Below are positions 50,920-61,395 of a stretch of DNA of 64,000 nt, one piece after another. Below the pieces are notes generated by a model. The model had not been told where the DNA came from, did not search any database, and was given only the letters and a program-made list of their open reading frames with translations. Every line of letters starts with the position of its first letter. The first letter of the stretch is position 1. Position numbers and translations under genes: made by a program. Origin of the DNA: Thalassococcus profundi (GTDB taxonomy: Bacteria > Pseudomonadota > Alphaproteobacteria > Rhodobacterales > Rhodobacteraceae); contig NZ_QPMK01000018.1 of NCBI RefSeq assembly GCF_003344785.1, positions 34,363 to 98,362 of the forward strand. Direction: 5' to 3'.

Positions 50920-52587
50920 TCAGAGGATGCCCGGCAGGTTCAGACCATGCTCTCTGGCGCAGTCCTTTGCGATGTCATAGCCCGCGTCGGCGTGGCGCAT
51001 GACTCCGGTCGCGGGGTCGTTCCACAGCACATTGGCCAGCCGGCGGTCGGCGTCTTCGGTTCCGTCGCAGCAGATCACCATGCCGGAATGCTGGCTGAAC
51101 CCCATGCCGACGCCGCCGCCGTGGTGCAGCGACACCCATGTCGCGCCGGAGGCGGTGTTCAGCAGCGCATTCAGCAGCGGCCAGTCGGACACGGCATCCG
51201 AGCCGTCCTGCATCGCCTCGGTCTCGCGGTTGGGCGAGGCGACCGAGCCGCTGTCGAGGTGATCGCGGCCGATCACGACAGGGGCTTTCAGATCACCGTT
51301 TCGAACCATCTCGTTGAAGGCGAGGCCCAGCTTGTGGCGCACGCCCAGACCGACCCAGCAGATCCGCGCGGGCAGGCCCTGAAAGCTGATCCGCTCGCGG
51401 GCCATGTCGAGCCAGTTGTGAAGATGCGGGTCGTCAACCAGTTCTTTCACCTTGGCGTCGGTCTTGTAGATATCTTCCGGGTCCCCGGACAGGGCGGCCC
51501 AGCGGAACGGCCCGATCCCCTTGCAGAACAGCGGGCGGATATAGGCGGGGACGAAGCCGGGGAAGGCAAAGGCGTTCTCCAGCCCCTCTTCCAGTGCCAC
51601 CTGCCGGATGTTGTTGCCGTAATCCAGCGTCGGCACGCCGGCGTTCCAGAAATCCACCATCGCCGCCACATGCACCTTCATCGAGGCGCGAGCGGCCTTT
51701 TCCACCGCGTCGGGGTTGCTTTCCTGCTTCTCGCGCCACTCCGCGACGGTCCAGCCCTGCGGCAGGTAGCCGTGGATCGGATCGTGGGCCGAGGTCTGGT
51801 CGGTGACGATGTCCGGGCGCACGCCGCGCTTGACCAATTCGGGGAAGACGTCCGCGGCGTTGCCGATCAGCGCGACCGACTTTGCCTCGCCCGCCTTGGT
51901 CCAGCGCGCGATCATCTCCAGCGCCTCGTCGATGGAATGGGTCTTTTCGTCGACATAGCGCGTGCGCAGGCGGAAGTCGGCGCGGGTCTCGTCGCATTCC
52001 ACCGCCAGACAGCAAGCGCCGGACATGACGGCAGCCAGTGGCTGCGCACCGCCCATGCCACCCAGCCCGCCGGTCAGGATCCAGCGCCCGTTGAGGCTGC
52101 CGTCGTAATGCTGGCGGCCGGCCTCGACAAAGGTTTCATAGGTGCCCTGCACGATCCCCTGCGACCCGATATAGATCCAGGACCCGGCGGTCATCTGGCC
52201 GTACATGGCCAGACCCTTGCGGTCCAACTCGTTGAAATGCTTCCAATTGGCCCAGTTCGGTACCAGGTTGGAGTTGGCGATCAGCACGCGCGGCGCGTCC
52301 TTGTGGGTGCGAAAGACGCCCACGGGCTTGCCGGACTGGACCAGCAGCGTCTGGTCGTCTTCCAGCGCTTTCAGGCTGGCGACGATGGTGTCGAAATCCT
52401 GCCACGTCCGCGCTGCGCGGCCGATGCCGCCGTAGACGACAAGCTCATGCGGATTTTCGGCCACATCCGGGTGCAGGTTGTTCATCAGCATCCGCATCGG
52501 TGCTTCAGTCAGCCAGCTCTTGGCGGTGATCTCGGTTCCCGTGTCGGGATAGACGTCGCGGATGTTGTGGCGGGAATTGGTCATCAT
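50920..52587 (-). CDS. hutU: Urocanate hydratase
   Basis: Second step of histidine degradation: converts urocanate to imidazolonepropionate using tightly bound NAD. The 555 residues are the normal length. Conserved blocks are [20 protein letters not shown], then [40 protein letters not shown] and the C-terminal [20 protein letters not shown]. It is the last gene of hutI-hutH-hutG-hutU, overlapping hutG by four bases. The start [20 protein letters not shown] is as expected. Confidence 0.95.
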   Translation of the reverse strand: MMTNSRHNIRDVYPDTGTEITAKSWLTEAPMRMLMNNLHPDVAENPHELVVYGGIGRAARTWQDFDTIVASLKALEDDQTLLVQSGKPVGVFRTHKDAPRVLIANSNLVPNWANWKHFNELDRKGLAMYGQMTAGSWIYIGSQGIVQGTYETFVEAGRQHYDGSLNGRWILTGGLGGMGGAQPLAAVMSGACCLAVECDETRADFRLRTRYVDEKTHSIDEALEMIARWTKAGEAKSVALIGNAADVFPELVKRGVRPDIVTDQTSAHDPIHGYLPQGWTVAEWREKQESNPDAVEKAARASMKVHVAAMVDFWNAGVPTLDYGNNIRQVALEEGLENAFAFPGFVPAYIRPLFCKGIGPFRWAALSGDPEDIYKTDAKVKELVDDPHLHNWLDMARERISFQGLPARICWVGLGVRHKLGLAFNEMVRNGDLKAPVVIGRDHLDSGSVASPNRETEAMQDGSDAVSDWPLLNALLNTASGATWVSLHHGGGVGMGFSQHSGMVICCDGTEDADRRLANVLWNDPATGVMRHADAGYDIAKDCAREHGLNLPGIL

Positions 52588-53381
52588 TTGACTCCAAGGG
52601 TCGGGGCCAGATCGGCCAGTGTGGTCAGAATGTCGGAAAGGTGGGGGCGCAGCCGGTCGGATTTGGCCGGGTCATGATCCCACGGCGCGGCCTCCTCGGT
52701 CAGGTAGGCAGATTGCGCCAGCTCCATCTGGATGGCGTGGTAACCCTCGGACGGTCGGCCATAGTGCCGGGTGGTCCAGCCGCCCTTGAAGCGTCCGTTG
52801 AGAACCGATGTATAGCCTTCGGCCCGGTCGCAGATCTCCCGCACCGCCGCCTCTACAGCCGGATCGCAGGTCGTGCCGCCGTTGGTGCCGATGTTGAAAT
52901 CCGGCAGGACGCCATCGAAAAGAAACGGGATACGGCTGCGGATCGAATGGCAATCGTAAAGGATCGCGACGCCATGCGCGGCGTGCACCCGCTCCAGTTC
53001 GGCTGACAAGGCGGCGTGATAGGCCGCGTGGTAGGTGGCGCGCCGCGCCTCGACCTCATCGGGCGTCGGCTCGCTCTCCCAGATCGGATGGCCGTCGAAA
53101 TCGGTCATCGGCACGAGGCCCGTGGTGTTCTGGCCGGGATAAAGGCTTTGCCCCGAAGGGTCGCGGTTGGCGTCGATCAAATAGCGGTGGAAGGCGGCGC
53201 GCACCGTGGTCGCGCCGGGCAACAGCCCCTCATAGAGCGTGTGGATATGCCAATCGGTATCGTCCAGCTCGCGCCCGCGCGCTTTAAGCTGGGCGAGGAC
53301 TTCGTCGGGCAGCCAGGTGCCGGTGTGCGGCAGGCCCAGAACGACGGGGCCGGTGCCTTGGGTTACTTCGACCGGGGTCAT
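52584..53381 (-). CDS. hutG: N-formylglutamate deformylase
   Basis: Last step of the HutF/HutG route: N-formylglutamate to glutamate and formate. 265 residues from the ATG at 53381. Typical blocks: [40 protein letters not shown], then [20 protein letters not shown] and [20 protein letters not shown] (metal ligands His and Asp). It belongs to the FGase family rather than the arginase-like HutG. It overlaps hutH and hutU by four bases each. The gene fits the presence of HutF at 56210. Confidence 0.93.
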   Translation of the reverse strand: MTPVEVTQGTGPVVLGLPHTGTWLPDEVLAQLKARGRELDDTDWHIHTLYEGLLPGATTVRAAFHRYLIDANRDPSGQSLYPGQNTTGLVPMTDFDGHPIWESEPTPDEVEARRATYHAAYHAALSAELERVHAAHGVAILYDCHSIRSRIPFLFDGVLPDFNIGTNGGTTCDPAVEAAVREICDRAEGYTSVLNGRFKGGWTTRHYGRPSEGYHAIQMELAQSAYLTEEAAPWDHDPAKSDRLRPHLSDILTTLADLAPTLGVK

Positions 53382-54916
53382 GCGCTCAGCTCCGGCATGT
53401 CGACTCCAGTCGCCTCGTTCAGGGCGCCGCTTTTCACGAGCGCGGCAGCGCGCTCCAGATCGGGAGCCAGGTAGCGGTCCTCGACCACCGAGGGCACGGC
53501 CTCGCGCAGCCGGCCCAGGGCCGCGGCCAGCGGCGCGCTGGTCTTCAGCGGTGCGCGGAACTCGATGCCCTGACCGGCGCACATCAGCTCCACCCCGAGG
53601 ATGCGTTCGAGGTTTGCGACCATCCGGCCCAGCCGGACGGCGCCGTGGGCGGCCATGCTCACATGGTCCTCCTGATTGGCCGAGGTGGGGGTCGAATCCG
53701 TCACGCAGGGATTGGCGAGATGCTTGTTCTCGCTCATCAGCGCGGCGGTGGTGACCTCGGCGATCATCAGGCCCGAGTTCAGCCCAGGATCGGGCGTGAG
53801 GAACGGCGGCAGGTCGAAGCTCAGCGTCGGGTCCACGATCAGCGCGACACGGCGCTGCGCAATGGCGCCGATCTCGGCCACGGCCAGCGCGATCATGTCG
53901 GCGGCAAAGCCCACGGGCTCCGCATGGAAGTTGCCGCCCGAGACGATCAGCCCGGCCTCGCTCAGCACCAGCGGATTGTCGGTGGCGGCGTTGGCCTCGA
54001 TCTCCAGCGTGCGGCCCGCCATGCGCAGCATGTCCGTCGCCGCGCCGGTGACTTGCGGCTGGCACCGGATGCAATAGGGGTCCTGCACGCGGGTGTCGCC
54101 TTCGCGGTGGCTTTCGCGGATTTCGCTGGAATCGAGCAGAGCCCGCATGGCCGCCGCCGCTTCGATCTGCCCGGCATGGCCGCGCAGGGCGTGGATTTCC
54201 GGCTGCAACGGGGCGGTCGACCCCATGATCGCATCGGTCGACATGGCCGAGGTCACAAGCGCCGCCTGCATCGCCGACCAGGCATCGAACAGCCCGGCCA
54301 GCCCGAAGGCAGTCGAGAACTGTGTGCCGTTGATCAGTGCCAGTCCTTCCTTTGCCCCCAGCTCCACCGGTGCCAGCCCGGCGCGGCTCAGCGCCTCTGC
54401 GCCCGGCAGCGTCTCGCCCTCGTATTCCGCTTCGGCATAGCCCATCATCACCGCGGCCATATGCGCCAGCGGCGCCAGATCGCCCGAGGCCCCGACCGAT
54501 CCCTGCACCGGGATCACGGGCGTCACGCCGCGCGCCAGCATCTCTTCGATCAGCGTGATCAGCTCCAGCCGCACGCCCGAGGCACCGCGCCCCAGCGACA
54601 ACAGCTTGAGCGCCATCATCAGCCGCGCGTGCCGCCGCGAGATCGGATCGCCCACGCCGCAGCAATGGGACAGGATGAGGTTGCGCTGCAGCGTCGCGGT
54701 GTCGGCGGCCGCGATCTTGACCGAAGCCAGCTTGCCGAAGCCGGTGTTTACCCCGTAAACGGCGGTGTCCCCCTTGGCCGCCGCATCTATCCGCGCCGCC
54801 GCCTGCGCGATGCCGTCATGGCAGGCGGGATCGAGGCGGACGGCCGCCTCTTCGCGATAGACGCGGGCCAGGTCGGCCAGCGTGGCGGCGCCGGGGGTCA
54901 GGGTCAGAGCGGTCAT
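53378..54916 (-). CDS. hutH: Histidine ammonia-lyase
   Basis: First step: histidine to urocanate and ammonia. 512 residues. The self-forming MIO cofactor tripeptide Ala-Ser-Gly is at 143-145 in [12 protein letters not shown]. Further signatures are [15 protein letters not shown] near 54-68, [14 protein letters not shown], and [19 protein letters not shown]. It overlaps hutG and hutI by four bases. The protein is full length with no visible defect. Confidence 0.95.
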   Translation of the reverse strand: MTALTLTPGAATLADLARVYREEAAVRLDPACHDGIAQAAARIDAAAKGDTAVYGVNTGFGKLASVKIAAADTATLQRNLILSHCCGVGDPISRRHARLMMALKLLSLGRGASGVRLELITLIEEMLARGVTPVIPVQGSVGASGDLAPLAHMAAVMMGYAEAEYEGETLPGAEALSRAGLAPVELGAKEGLALINGTQFSTAFGLAGLFDAWSAMQAALVTSAMSTDAIMGSTAPLQPEIHALRGHAGQIEAAAAMRALLDSSEIRESHREGDTRVQDPYCIRCQPQVTGAATDMLRMAGRTLEIEANAATDNPLVLSEAGLIVSGGNFHAEPVGFAADMIALAVAEIGAIAQRRVALIVDPTLSFDLPPFLTPDPGLNSGLMIAEVTTAALMSENKHLANPCVTDSTPTSANQEDHVSMAAHGAVRLGRMVANLERILGVELMCAGQGIEFRAPLKTSAPLAAALGRLREAVPSVVEDRYLAPDLERAAALVKSGALNEATGVDMPELSA

Positions 54917-56121
54917 GCGAGGTCTCCGAAGATGCGCGAGTGCAGCGGGTTGAAGCCGATGCGGTAGGACAGTTCTGCCGGGTGCGCGATGTTCCAGACC
55001 GCCAGTTCGGCGCGCTGGCCCTCCGCAATCGTGCCGACGTCGGACAGGCCCAGAGCGCCGGCGGCGTTGGCCGTCACACCACGCAGCGCCTCTTCGGGCG
55101 TGAGGCGGAAGAGGGTGCAGCCCATGTTCATGGTCAGCAGCAGCGAAGTCAGCGGCGAGGAGCCGGGGTTGGCATCGGTGGCCAGGGCGATGGGCACGCC
55201 GCGGTCCCGCAGTGCCTGCACCGGCGGCATCTGCGTTTCATGCAACGTGTAGAAGGCGCCGGGCAGCAGCACGGCCACGGTTCCGGCCTTGGCCATCGCG
55301 GCCACGCCGGCGGTGTCGAGATGCTCGATGTGATCGGCTGAGAGCGCGCCGTATCCCGCCGCCATCGCCGCGCCGCCGAGGTTCGACAGCTGTTCGGCGT
55401 GCAGCTTGACCGGCAGGCCCAGCTCCTGCGCCACGTCGAAGACGCGGGCGATCTGGGCTGGGGAAAAGGCGATGCCCTCGCAAAACCCGTCGACCGCGTC
55501 GACCAGACCCTCGGCATGGGCGGCGCGCAGGGCGGGGATGCAAACCTCGTCGATATAGGCATCGTCTCGGCCCTTGTACTCGGCCGGCACGGCATGCGCG
55601 CCCAGGAAAGACGTCTTTACCCGAACCGGCCGGTGCGCCATGACCGCGCGCGCGACGCGCAGCATCCGCAACTCGGTCTTGATGTCGAGGCCATAGCCCG
55701 ACTTGATTTCCAGCGTCGTGACCCCCTCGGCGATCAGCGCATCGGCGCGGCGCAGCGCCTCGCGCAGCAGCACCTCTTCGCCGGCCTCGCGGGTCGCCCG
55801 GACGGTCGAGACGATGCCGCCGCCCGCCCGCGCCACCTCTTCGTAGCTGGCGCCGTTCAGTCGCATCTCGAACTCGGCCGCGCGGTTGCCGCCGTGCACA
55901 AGGTGGGTGTGACAGTCGATCAGCCCCGGGGTGACCATGCGGCCGCCCATGTCGCGAGACGTGCCGCCTGCCAAATCCTCCGGCAGGTCTTCGCGCCGTC
56001 CGACCCAGGCGATCCTGCCGTCCGCGACCCCGATGGCCGCATCCTCGATCAGCCCGTAGGGGGTGTCGCCGGTCAGTGTGGCGGCGGTCAGATTGGTCAT
56101 CAGCTGAATCGCGTCCGGCAT
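54913..56121 (-). CDS. hutI: Imidazolonepropionase
   Basis: Third step: opens the imidazolone ring to N-formimidoylglutamate. 402 residues, amidohydrolase fold. Metal ligands lie in [20 protein letters not shown] and [40 protein letters not shown] contains the conserved Asp. The start at 56121 is favoured by GGAGG about nine bases upstream; an ATG seven codons later has no such site. It is the first gene of the hutIHGU operon, divergent from hutF across a palindrome. Confidence 0.93.
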   Translation of the reverse strand: MPDAIQLMTNLTAATLTGDTPYGLIEDAAIGVADGRIAWVGRREDLPEDLAGGTSRDMGGRMVTPGLIDCHTHLVHGGNRAAEFEMRLNGASYEEVARAGGGIVSTVRATREAGEEVLLREALRRADALIAEGVTTLEIKSGYGLDIKTELRMLRVARAVMAHRPVRVKTSFLGAHAVPAEYKGRDDAYIDEVCIPALRAAHAEGLVDAVDGFCEGIAFSPAQIARVFDVAQELGLPVKLHAEQLSNLGGAAMAAGYGALSADHIEHLDTAGVAAMAKAGTVAVLLPGAFYTLHETQMPPVQALRDRGVPIALATDANPGSSPLTSLLLTMNMGCTLFRLTPEEALRGVTANAAGALGLSDVGTIAEGQRAELAVWNIAHPAELSYRIGFNPLHSRIFGDLA

Positions 56122-56170
56122 CCGGGCATCCCTCCAAATTCTGCTTTTCTCCTAGCGCCGGCTCGGCTAT

Positions 56171-56182
56171 ATGTCTAGACAT
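56171..56182. promoter_or_regulatory. Candidate HutC operator between hutI and hutF
   Basis: ATGTCTAGACAT is a perfect 12-bp palindrome in the 88-bp divergent spacer, about 28 bp from the hutF start. One site here could repress both hutIHGU and hutF. HutC proteins bind palindromes of this size, but I could not check a consensus. Confidence 0.55.
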
Positions 56183-56209
56183 AAAATCTATAAGCGTGGA
56201 GATAAGGCC

Positions 56210-57565
56210 GTGATACATGCAAAGCAGGCCCTTTTGGACGAGGGCTGGGCCGGCAATGTCCGACTGACCGTCGACGCCGGAACCATCATGCACATCGAAA
56301 AGGATGCCGGTCCGCAGACGAGCGACAGCCGCGTCGACACGCTGCTGCCGGCTTTGGGCAACCTGCACAGCCACGCCTTTCAGCGCGCCATGGCGGGCAT
56401 GACCGAATTTCGGCAGGCGGGCCGGGACAGTTTCTGGACCTGGCGGGACCTCATGTACCGCTTCATGGACCGCATGACGCCTGACCAGATCGAAGCCATC
56501 GCCGCGCAGGTCTATGTCGAGATGCTGGAGGCGGGCTTTTCCAGTGTGGGTGAATTTCACTACGTCCATCACCAGCCGGGCGGGGCGCCTTACGATAACC
56601 GCGCCGAACTCTCGGAACGGATCTTTGCCGCCGCCGCGCAAACGGGGATCGGGTTGACCCATCTGCCCGTGCTTTACTCGTATGGCGGGGCAGGACAGGC
56701 CGACTTGACCGCCGGGCAGCGGCGCTTCGGCAATGACGTCGACGGCTTCGCGCGCCTGACCGAGCTTGCGGCGTCGGCCCTGCGCGCCCTGCCGCCGGAC
56801 GCGCGCATCGGCATCGCGCCGCATTCCCTGCGCGCCACACGCCCCGAAGACCTGGCCCGGATCGTGGCCTCGCAGGGGCAGGGGCCCATCCACATCCATA
56901 TCGCAGAACAGCCGCAGGAGGTGCGCGACATCGAGGCCTGGCTTGGCGCCCGGCCCGTCGCCTGGTTACTCGACAACCAGCCTGTCGACACGCGCTGGTG
57001 CCTGATCCATGCGACGCATATGACGCCGGAGGAAACCGAGGCCATGGCCCGGTCGGGCGCGGTGGCCGGTCTTTGCCCCGTCACCGAAGCCAACCTCGGC
57101 GACGGGCCGTTCAATGGCCCCGGCTATGCGGCCGCGGGGGGCCGGTTCGGGATCGGCTCTGATTCGAACATCAACATTTCGCTGACCGAAGAGCTGCGCA
57201 CGCTGGAATATTCTCAGCGTCTGCGCGACACCAGCCGCAACGTGATGACCGCCGGACAAGGCTCCGTGGGGGCGTTCCTTTACACCACGGCGGCGCGCGG
57301 CGGGGCACAGGCCCTGAACCGTGACGCCGGTTTGATCGAGACGGGCAAACTGGCCGACCTCGTGGCCATCGACAGCCAGAGGCCGGCGCTTTGCGCCTTG
57401 TCCGGTGACAGCCTGCTCGACGGGTTCGCCTTCGCGGCCAAGGATGACGTTGTGACCGATGTCTGGGCTGCCGGACGGCACATGGTGTCCGGCGGCCGGC
57501 ACGTTGCACGTGACGCCGTCTTTTCGACATACCGTGCGGCGATCCGGGATTTGCTGGACAGCTAG
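56210..57565 (+). CDS. hutF: Formimidoylglutamate deiminase
   Basis: Fourth step: N-formimidoylglutamate to N-formylglutamate plus ammonia. I use a GTG start at 56210 with AAGG just upstream and GGAG further up; it gives 451 residues, the usual length, and begins VIHAKQALLDEGWAGNVRLT. An ATG at 56171 is inside the operator palindrome and unlikely. Metal ligands are in LPALGNLHSHAFQRAMAGMT and PIHIHIAEQPQEVRDIEAWL; FGIGSDSNINISLTEELRTL carries the catalytic Asp. It is divergent from hutI. Confidence 0.92.
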   Translation: MIHAKQALLDEGWAGNVRLTVDAGTIMHIEKDAGPQTSDSRVDTLLPALGNLHSHAFQRAMAGMTEFRQAGRDSFWTWRDLMYRFMDRMTPDQIEAIAAQVYVEMLEAGFSSVGEFHYVHHQPGGAPYDNRAELSERIFAAAAQTGIGLTHLPVLYSYGGAGQADLTAGQRRFGNDVDGFARLTELAASALRALPPDARIGIAPHSLRATRPEDLARIVASQGQGPIHIHIAEQPQEVRDIEAWLGARPVAWLLDNQPVDTRWCLIHATHMTPEETEAMARSGAVAGLCPVTEANLGDGPFNGPGYAAAGGRFGIGSDSNINISLTEELRTLEYSQRLRDTSRNVMTAGQGSVGAFLYTTAARGGAQALNRDAGLIETGKLADLVAIDSQRPALCALSGDSLLDGFAFAAKDDVVTDVWAAGRHMVSGGRHVARDAVFSTYRAAIRDLLDS

Positions 57566-58018
57566 GATCTGAAGCCCGCAGACCTGCTTTGCGAGCTCGC
57601 GCAACGCTTTTTCGGAACGGCTGCGTGCTTGGTAATGAGCCGATCTTCAGCTGCGACGCTCCAACGCCTCGTTACGGATCGCACAGGTCGCGCGCACCGG
57701 AATGAAGGCGCAGGGTGTCGCAGCCCGATCACCGCAGAGGCGTTCCGGATCGACCGCAACACGACACGCTACACATTACATAAGACGGATTACACGCCTT
57801 CTGACCCGGATGGGGTGGGATGCGCTTACCCGAACCGGCATCCTGAAGCGGCCTGGCACGACGGCAGGGATGAAATGTCGTGGAAACAGCCCACCTTTCG
57901 ATCCCCTAACGGGTAAGAAAATTCTCCACGAACGGTGGAGGAAACCTAGCCGGACGGTGCTGTCGGACTCGGGCGATCCCGTGGATGATAGCGGTAACCA
58001 ATCCGGAGGCCGCATTCC
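57566..58018. other. 453-bp spacer upstream of ppc
   Basis: Between the hutF stop and the ppc start. It is less GC-rich around 57765-57800 (CATTACATAAGACGGATTAC), a plausible promoter zone for ppc. No gene, terminator or repeat is recognisable. Confidence 0.4.
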
Positions 58019-60745
58019 ATGCTCGTCACACGCCAACTGCCCGACATCGCCGACCGTCCCGATCTTTCGAACCTGCGCGCGGTGCTGAAATCCTGTTTGA
58101 TCCAGGTGACCCGGCAGCAGATCCCGGATGTGGTGCAACTGCTCGACGGGGTGCGCACGCTGGACCGCGTGGCGCCCGAAGACCGCTTTGGCGCGCTGCA
58201 GGTTCTGGGCACATGGCACCAGCTTCTGGCGATCGCACGCGAATTCGACGCCGTGCAGAACCGCCGCGCCGCCGAACGCGCGGGATCGGCCGCCGATATC
58301 GACGGCTCCTTCGCCGAGGTGCTGTCGCAGGCCGCCCGCTCCGGCGCCGATCCGGAAAAGGTCTCCGACACTTTGCGCCGCCTGCGGGTCGTTCCGACGA
58401 TGACCGCCCACCCGACCGAAACCAAACGCGTCACGGTGCTGGAGAATCACCGACGCATCTATCGCCGGCTGACCGACCTCGTCGGCCGCAACTGGGCTCC
58501 GCGGGAAGAGCAGGCCTATCTCGACGCGCTGACCGCCGAGATCGAGCTGCTCTGGCTCACCGGCGAATTGCGGCTGGAGAAACCGACCGTCCCGCAAGAG
58601 GTTGCCTGGGGGCTCTATTTCTTCGGCGAGGTGCTCTACAACGCCGTGCCCGCGTTGCACGACACGCTGTCCCACGCGCTGCGCGACTTCCCCGCCGACG
58701 TGACGCCTGGCCCGTTCCTGCGCTTCTCGAGCTGGATCGGCGGCGACCGCGACGGCAACCCGCATGTCACCGCCGACGTGACCCGCGCCGCGCTGGCCGA
58801 GTATCGCCGCGCCGCGCTCGCCTCTTATCGCACGGCGCTGGCCGAGATGGGCCGCGACCTGTCGCTGAGCCTGTCGGTGGCCGACGTGCCGGACGATTTC
58901 CTGAACGAGGTGTCGAACCAGCTGAACCTCTGCGCTGCCGCCGCCGATCACACGCGCGAACACAACAGTGCCGAACCGTTTCGCCAGTGCGCCACGGCCC
59001 TGCTCTTGCGGCTCGAGGCGACGCTGGCGGCGGATCGCGGCGAAAAGACCCTGGCGCAGCCGTTCCGCAACGCGCAGGAGTTCCGGCAGGTGGTGGCGCA
59101 CATGCACGAAGCGTTGCGAAAGGTCGGCGCGATGCAGACCGCCGCGCGCCGCACCGGGCCGCTCCTGCGGCGGATCGAGACCTTCGGCTTTCACACGGTG
59201 TCGCTGGACATCCGCCAGAACGCCACAGTCATCAACCGCACTGTCGCCGCGGTTCTCAAGGCACGCGGCGATACGGTTCCCGAGGAAAACACGCCCGAAT
59301 GGTCCGCAGCCCTGAACGACGCCCTGCTGCACGACGCGCCGCTGGACCGCACCGCCCTGGGCGAGCTGCCGGCAGAGGCTGCGGAAACGCTCGACCTCTT
59401 TTCGCTCATGGCCGAAACCCGCGCCCGCGAACGCCGCGCCATCGGCGCCTTCATCCTGTCGATGACGACCTCGGCGGCCGACATCATGGCCTGCTACCTG
59501 CTGGCGCGCTGGACCCTGCCGGACGAGGCCGCAGCCCAGGACACGCCCCTGCCGGTCGAGGTCGTGCCGCTGCTCGAGACCATCGACGACCTGCGCGCCG
59601 GGACCGACATTCTCGAAACGCTGTTTTCCAACCGCACCGTCCGCCGCGCCATCCGCGAAAACGGCGATGTGCAGGAGATCATGCTGGGCTATTCCGACAG
59701 CAACAAGGACGGTGGATTCCTGACCTCGAACTGGGAGCTGTCCAAGGCCCAGACCGCCGTGCGCCGCATCGGCCAGAAGCACCGCATCTCGGTGAGCTTC
59801 TTCCACGGCCGCGGCGGGTCGGTCAGCCGCGGCGGCGCCCCCGCCGGCCGCGCGATCGCCGCCCAGCCCGAAGGCACGGTCGACGGCCGCCTGCGCGTCA
59901 CCGAACAGGGCGAGATCGTCTCGGCCAAGTTCGCCAATCGTGGTACCGCGCTCGGCAACCTCGAATTCCTCGCTGCCGCCGTGCTGCGCCACACGCTGGA
60001 ATCCCCGACAGCGCGGCAATCTTCCGACGCGCCCGAGTTCAACGAGGCGCTCGAGGCACTGTCGGGTCTCAGCCAGGTCAAGTACCTCGATCTTGTCGGC
60101 TCGGACGGCTTCATCGACTATTTCCACGAGGCAAGTCCCGTCGACGAACTGGCCCTGCTCAAGATCGGGTCGCGCCCCGCCAAGCGTTTCGGCACCGCGC
60201 CGCGCGACCTGGGCGACCTGCGCGCGATCCCCTGGGTCTTTGCCTGGAGCCAGAACCGACACATGATGACCGGCTGGTACGGCATCGGTTCGGCGCTTTC
60301 GTCCTTCACGAGGGTGCGCGGCGACGATGGGCTCGACCTCTTGCGCCGCATGTTCGAACGCTCGCGGCTGTTCCGGCTGGTGGTGGATGAAGCCGAAAAG
60401 GTACTGTTCCAGGCGGATATGGAAATCGCCCGTGCCTATGCCGGGCTCGTGCGCGACGGCGCGCATCGCGATGCGATCTTCGCCAAGATCGAGGCCGAGC
60501 ACGACCTCACCCGCAACATGCTGCTGTCGGTCACCGGTGAACGCAGCCTCGCCGCGCGCTTTCCCGAATTCCGCGCTTTGGCCGAGGCGATCCGCCCGCA
60601 GATGAACGGCGTGCACCGGATGCAGATCGACCTGCTGGACAAGGTGCGCGGGGCCGGTGGCGCGGCCGAGGCTGATCCGACGGATGTCGACGGGCTGCTG
60701 ATGTCGATCCACGTGATTTCCAGCGGCCTGGGCTGGACCGGCTGA
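58019..60745 (+). CDS. ppc: Phosphoenolpyruvate carboxylase
   Basis: Makes oxaloacetate from phosphoenolpyruvate and bicarbonate; anaplerotic. 908 residues. Catalytic elements: PTMTAHPTETKRVTVLENHR with the essential His, GGDRDGNPHVTADVT, GYSDSNKDGGF with the active-site Lys, and FFHGRGGSVSRGGAP. The allosteric aspartate site looks altered: the family ends in RNTG, here SSGLGWTG (Asn to Trp); the Lys in the AKAD element is Gln in EKVLFQADMEIA; and the Arg of the LRNxYxDPLN element is not visible in RPQMNGVHRMQ. The catalytic site is intact, feedback inhibition by aspartate may not be. Confidence 0.92.
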   Translation: MLVTRQLPDIADRPDLSNLRAVLKSCLIQVTRQQIPDVVQLLDGVRTLDRVAPEDRFGALQVLGTWHQLLAIAREFDAVQNRRAAERAGSAADIDGSFAEVLSQAARSGADPEKVSDTLRRLRVVPTMTAHPTETKRVTVLENHRRIYRRLTDLVGRNWAPREEQAYLDALTAEIELLWLTGELRLEKPTVPQEVAWGLYFFGEVLYNAVPALHDTLSHALRDFPADVTPGPFLRFSSWIGGDRDGNPHVTADVTRAALAEYRRAALASYRTALAEMGRDLSLSLSVADVPDDFLNEVSNQLNLCAAAADHTREHNSAEPFRQCATALLLRLEATLAADRGEKTLAQPFRNAQEFRQVVAHMHEALRKVGAMQTAARRTGPLLRRIETFGFHTVSLDIRQNATVINRTVAAVLKARGDTVPEENTPEWSAALNDALLHDAPLDRTALGELPAEAAETLDLFSLMAETRARERRAIGAFILSMTTSAADIMACYLLARWTLPDEAAAQDTPLPVEVVPLLETIDDLRAGTDILETLFSNRTVRRAIRENGDVQEIMLGYSDSNKDGGFLTSNWELSKAQTAVRRIGQKHRISVSFFHGRGGSVSRGGAPAGRAIAAQPEGTVDGRLRVTEQGEIVSAKFANRGTALGNLEFLAAAVLRHTLESPTARQSSDAPEFNEALEALSGLSQVKYLDLVGSDGFIDYFHEASPVDELALLKIGSRPAKRFGTAPRDLGDLRAIPWVFAWSQNRHMMTGWYGIGSALSSFTRVRGDDGLDLLRRMFERSRLFRLVVDEAEKVLFQADMEIARAYAGLVRDGAHRDAIFAKIEAEHDLTRNMLLSVTGERSLAARFPEFRALAEAIRPQMNGVHRMQIDLLDKVRGAGGAAEADPTDVDGLLMSIHVISSGLGWTG

Positions 60746-60751
60746 GGCCGT

Positions 60752-61051
60752 TCAGATGCCGGACAATAGCATGTCCAGCGCCCGCGTGATCTCGTCCCGG
60801 TAGACCGCAAGCGAGGCCTCGGGCGGGCTCAGATCGCGCAGGCTCAGCGTCGCCATAAGCTGCGGCATCAACACCAGCCGGTCGGTGCCCAATGTCAGCA
60901 CCGGATTCAGCGGGATCATCGGGACAAGACCGGCGGCCGGTGGCAACAGCGGGATCACCACGCGCGTCGTCATCCCGTCAAGCAGATCGCTTTGCACCAC
61001 CACGACACGGATGCCGCCCGGAGCGGTGCACACGTCGTACTGCGCCGCCAA
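60752..61051 (-). CDS. ccdB: CcdB-family toxin
   Basis: Type II toxin of 99 residues, poisoning DNA gyrase in characterised members. It begins MAAQYDVCTAPGGIRVVVVQ, contains TTRVVIPLLPPAAGLVPMIP, and ends RDEITRALDMLLSGI, as in chromosomal CcdB. The C-terminal Trp that contacts gyrase in the F-plasmid protein is replaced by Ser, with Gly-Ile kept. It is three bases downstream of ccdA, the normal order, and convergent with ppc with only six bases between the stops. Confidence 0.85.
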   Translation of the reverse strand: MAAQYDVCTAPGGIRVVVVQSDLLDGMTTRVVIPLLPPAAGLVPMIPLNPVLTLGTDRLVLMPQLMATLSLRDLSPPEASLAVYRDEITRALDMLLSGI

Positions 61052-61054
61052 ATC

Positions 61055-61285
61055 TCAGAATTTCCGGTGTTCGGAGAGCGGGATGCCGCCTGCCTCGACA
61101 AAGCCGTTGTAGGCGTCGATGGCGGCGGCATTCTCGGCCCTCCAGCGCCGCGCGCGCTCGGCGCGGATCGCCGCGACCAGCCCCTGCTCTGCCGCGCGGG
61201 ACAGGTTGATCCCCAGCGCTCGCGCCTCGTCGAGGACGGAGCGGTCGAGGCTCATGCTGGTCGAGCTGCGCGCACGGTCCGGCAT
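61055..61285 (-). CDS. ccdA: CcdA-family antitoxin
   Basis: Antitoxin of 76 residues: an N-terminal ribbon-helix-helix DNA-binding part (SSTSMSLDRSVLDEARALGI) and a C-terminal CcdB-binding tail (RARRWRAENAAAIDAYNGFV, ending PLSEHRKF). It neutralises CcdB and normally represses its own operon. AGGA lies eight bases upstream of the ATG. An inverted repeat at 61306-61323 is the likely operator. Confidence 0.85.
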   Translation of the reverse strand: MPDRARSSTSMSLDRSVLDEARALGINLSRAAEQGLVAAIRAERARRWRAENAAAIDAYNGFVEAGGIPLSEHRKF

Positions 61286-61305
61286 CGGCTGGGTCCTGTC
61301 AGTTA

Positions 61306-61323
61306 GCGGTATAAACCTACCGC
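61306..61323. promoter_or_regulatory. Candidate ccdAB autoregulatory operator
   Basis: GCGGTA-TAAACC-TACCGC: perfect 6-bp arms with a 6-nt spacer, about 20-40 bp upstream of ccdA. Its position fits a ribbon-helix-helix antitoxin operator overlapping the promoter. Confidence 0.55.
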
Positions 61324-61395
61324 ATATTCGCGGCAGCGTCCAGCGGCCCGACGTCGGGCGGACGCGCGCCGCCCGGTCGCGGCGGCGCCGACGAC

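Noticed and set aside
61339..61360. GC-rich palindrome near GCCCGACGTCGGGC upstream of the folD end
   Set aside because: There is no loop to form a hairpin and no regulated start next to it; self-complementary GC runs of this type are common here.
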